A stretch of DNA of 64,000 nucleotides from Claveliimonas bilis. Its GTDB lineage: Bacteria > Bacillota > Clostridia > Lachnospirales > Lachnospiraceae. Below, in pieces: positions 63,674 through 64,000 of the stretch (the first letter of the stretch is position 1; every line of letters starts with the position of its first letter). The position numbers and the translations under genes were made by a program. The stretch lies in the NCBI RefSeq assembly GCF_020892095.1, contig NZ_AP024845.1:1860001-1924000 (forward strand). Reading direction: 5' to 3'. Under the pieces are notes generated by a model that saw only the letters and a list, made by a program, of their open reading frames with translations, was not told the DNA's origin and ran no database searches.

Positions 63674-64000
63674 ATGTCGGAAGAAAAAATGCAGGCAGAA
63701 CAGGAACACTGCCATTGTGAAGGAAAATGCAGCCATGAAGGAAATCATCATTCCCATGACCATGAGGAGCATTCCCATAGCCATGAAGGACACAGCCATG
63801 CTCATGGAGATCATCATCATACAGAAGTAATACACACAGGACATGAGTTTGACCATATAGATAAAAAGACGGAGCAGAGAATCTACATTCTGGAAGGGCT
63901 GGGATGCGCTAACTGCGCAGCGAAAATGGAACGGCAGATCTGTGCGCTTCCGGAGGTGGAGATGGCGGTTCTTACTTATGCTACCAAACAGCTTAAGGTG
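63674..64000 (+). CDS. P1B-type heavy-metal ATPase, N-terminal part (cut by window)
   Basis: The frame is open to the window end (109 codons). The first 62 residues include 19 histidines in runs such as NHHSHDHEEHSHSHEGH, a likely Zn/Cd buffer. A heavy-metal-associated domain then starts, with GLGCANCAAKMERQI giving the CxxC metal site. This order is typical of ZntA/CadA-type exporters of Zn2+, Cd2+ or Pb2+. AGAGGAGGG precedes the ATG. The upstream operator supports induction by metal. Confidence 0.88.
   Translation, partial: MSEEKMQAEQEHCHCEGKCSHEGNHHSHDHEEHSHSHEGHSHAHGDHHHTEVIHTGHEFDHIDKKTEQRIYILEGLGCANCAAKMERQICALPEVEMAVLTYATKQLKV

Overview
The window reads as a chromosomal segment of a gut-type Lachnospiraceae (Bacillota, Clostridia). 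The evidence is moderate GC, strong AGGAGG ribosome binding sites, a 7-alpha-hydroxysteroid dehydrogenase close to the Clostridium scindens enzyme as I recall it, a split PurH (PurO-like plus stand-alone AICAR transformylase), a ChW-repeat lysozyme and a tmRNA tag ADNRELAYAA. Genus cannot be fixed from the sequence alone.

Layout. 1-7.3 kb: mostly minus-strand genes (PfkB sugar kinase cut by the window edge, a complete IS4-type insertion sequence, a GH13 glycosidase, a MATE exporter, a water-forming NADH oxidase) with a frameshifted GNAT gene on the plus strand. 7.6-13 kb: rplM-rpsI, hdhA, an add-punA purine salvage pair and a second MATE gene. 13.0-25.5 kb: a lower-GC defence island of hsdR, hsdM, hsdS, a 1,501-residue nuclease/STAND-NTPase protein resembling Avs antiviral sensors, and an AlbA_2 (Schlafen-type) protein. 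The island is bracketed by 176-bp direct repeats made of the promoter and 5' end of the gene it adjoins. That gene, 25.4-28.1 kb, encodes a TetM/EF-G-like GTPase fused to a YacP/Rae1-like NYN ribonuclease domain.

28-34 kb: a MATE gene behind a candidate guanidine-IV-like riboswitch with terminator, then a co-oriented run of greA-like, a degenerate argB-like gene and a YesM/YesN two-component pair. 34-48 kb: a histidine-less HPr-like protein, an acyltransferase, purine synthesis genes, glmM, eno, a YeiH/LysR divergent pair, then secG-rnr-smpB, two small genes, an aminotransferase and ssrA (tmRNA). This puts the trans-translation factors and RNase R close together.

49.5-54.6 kb: a LysR-controlled operon of AroM, an M29-like metallopeptidase, an OPT transporter and a PepV-type dipeptidase, which looks like uptake and breakdown of a particular class of peptide. 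54.8-64 kb: a leaderless GH25 lysozyme with six ChW repeats, a YjbR-like protein, tRNA-Ser(CGA), an OmpR/HK pair, hisHF, ung, lpdA, and the start of a His-rich P1B metal ATPase behind an SmtB/ArsR-type operator.

Functions are assigned from motifs and family resemblance read by eye. No database search was run.
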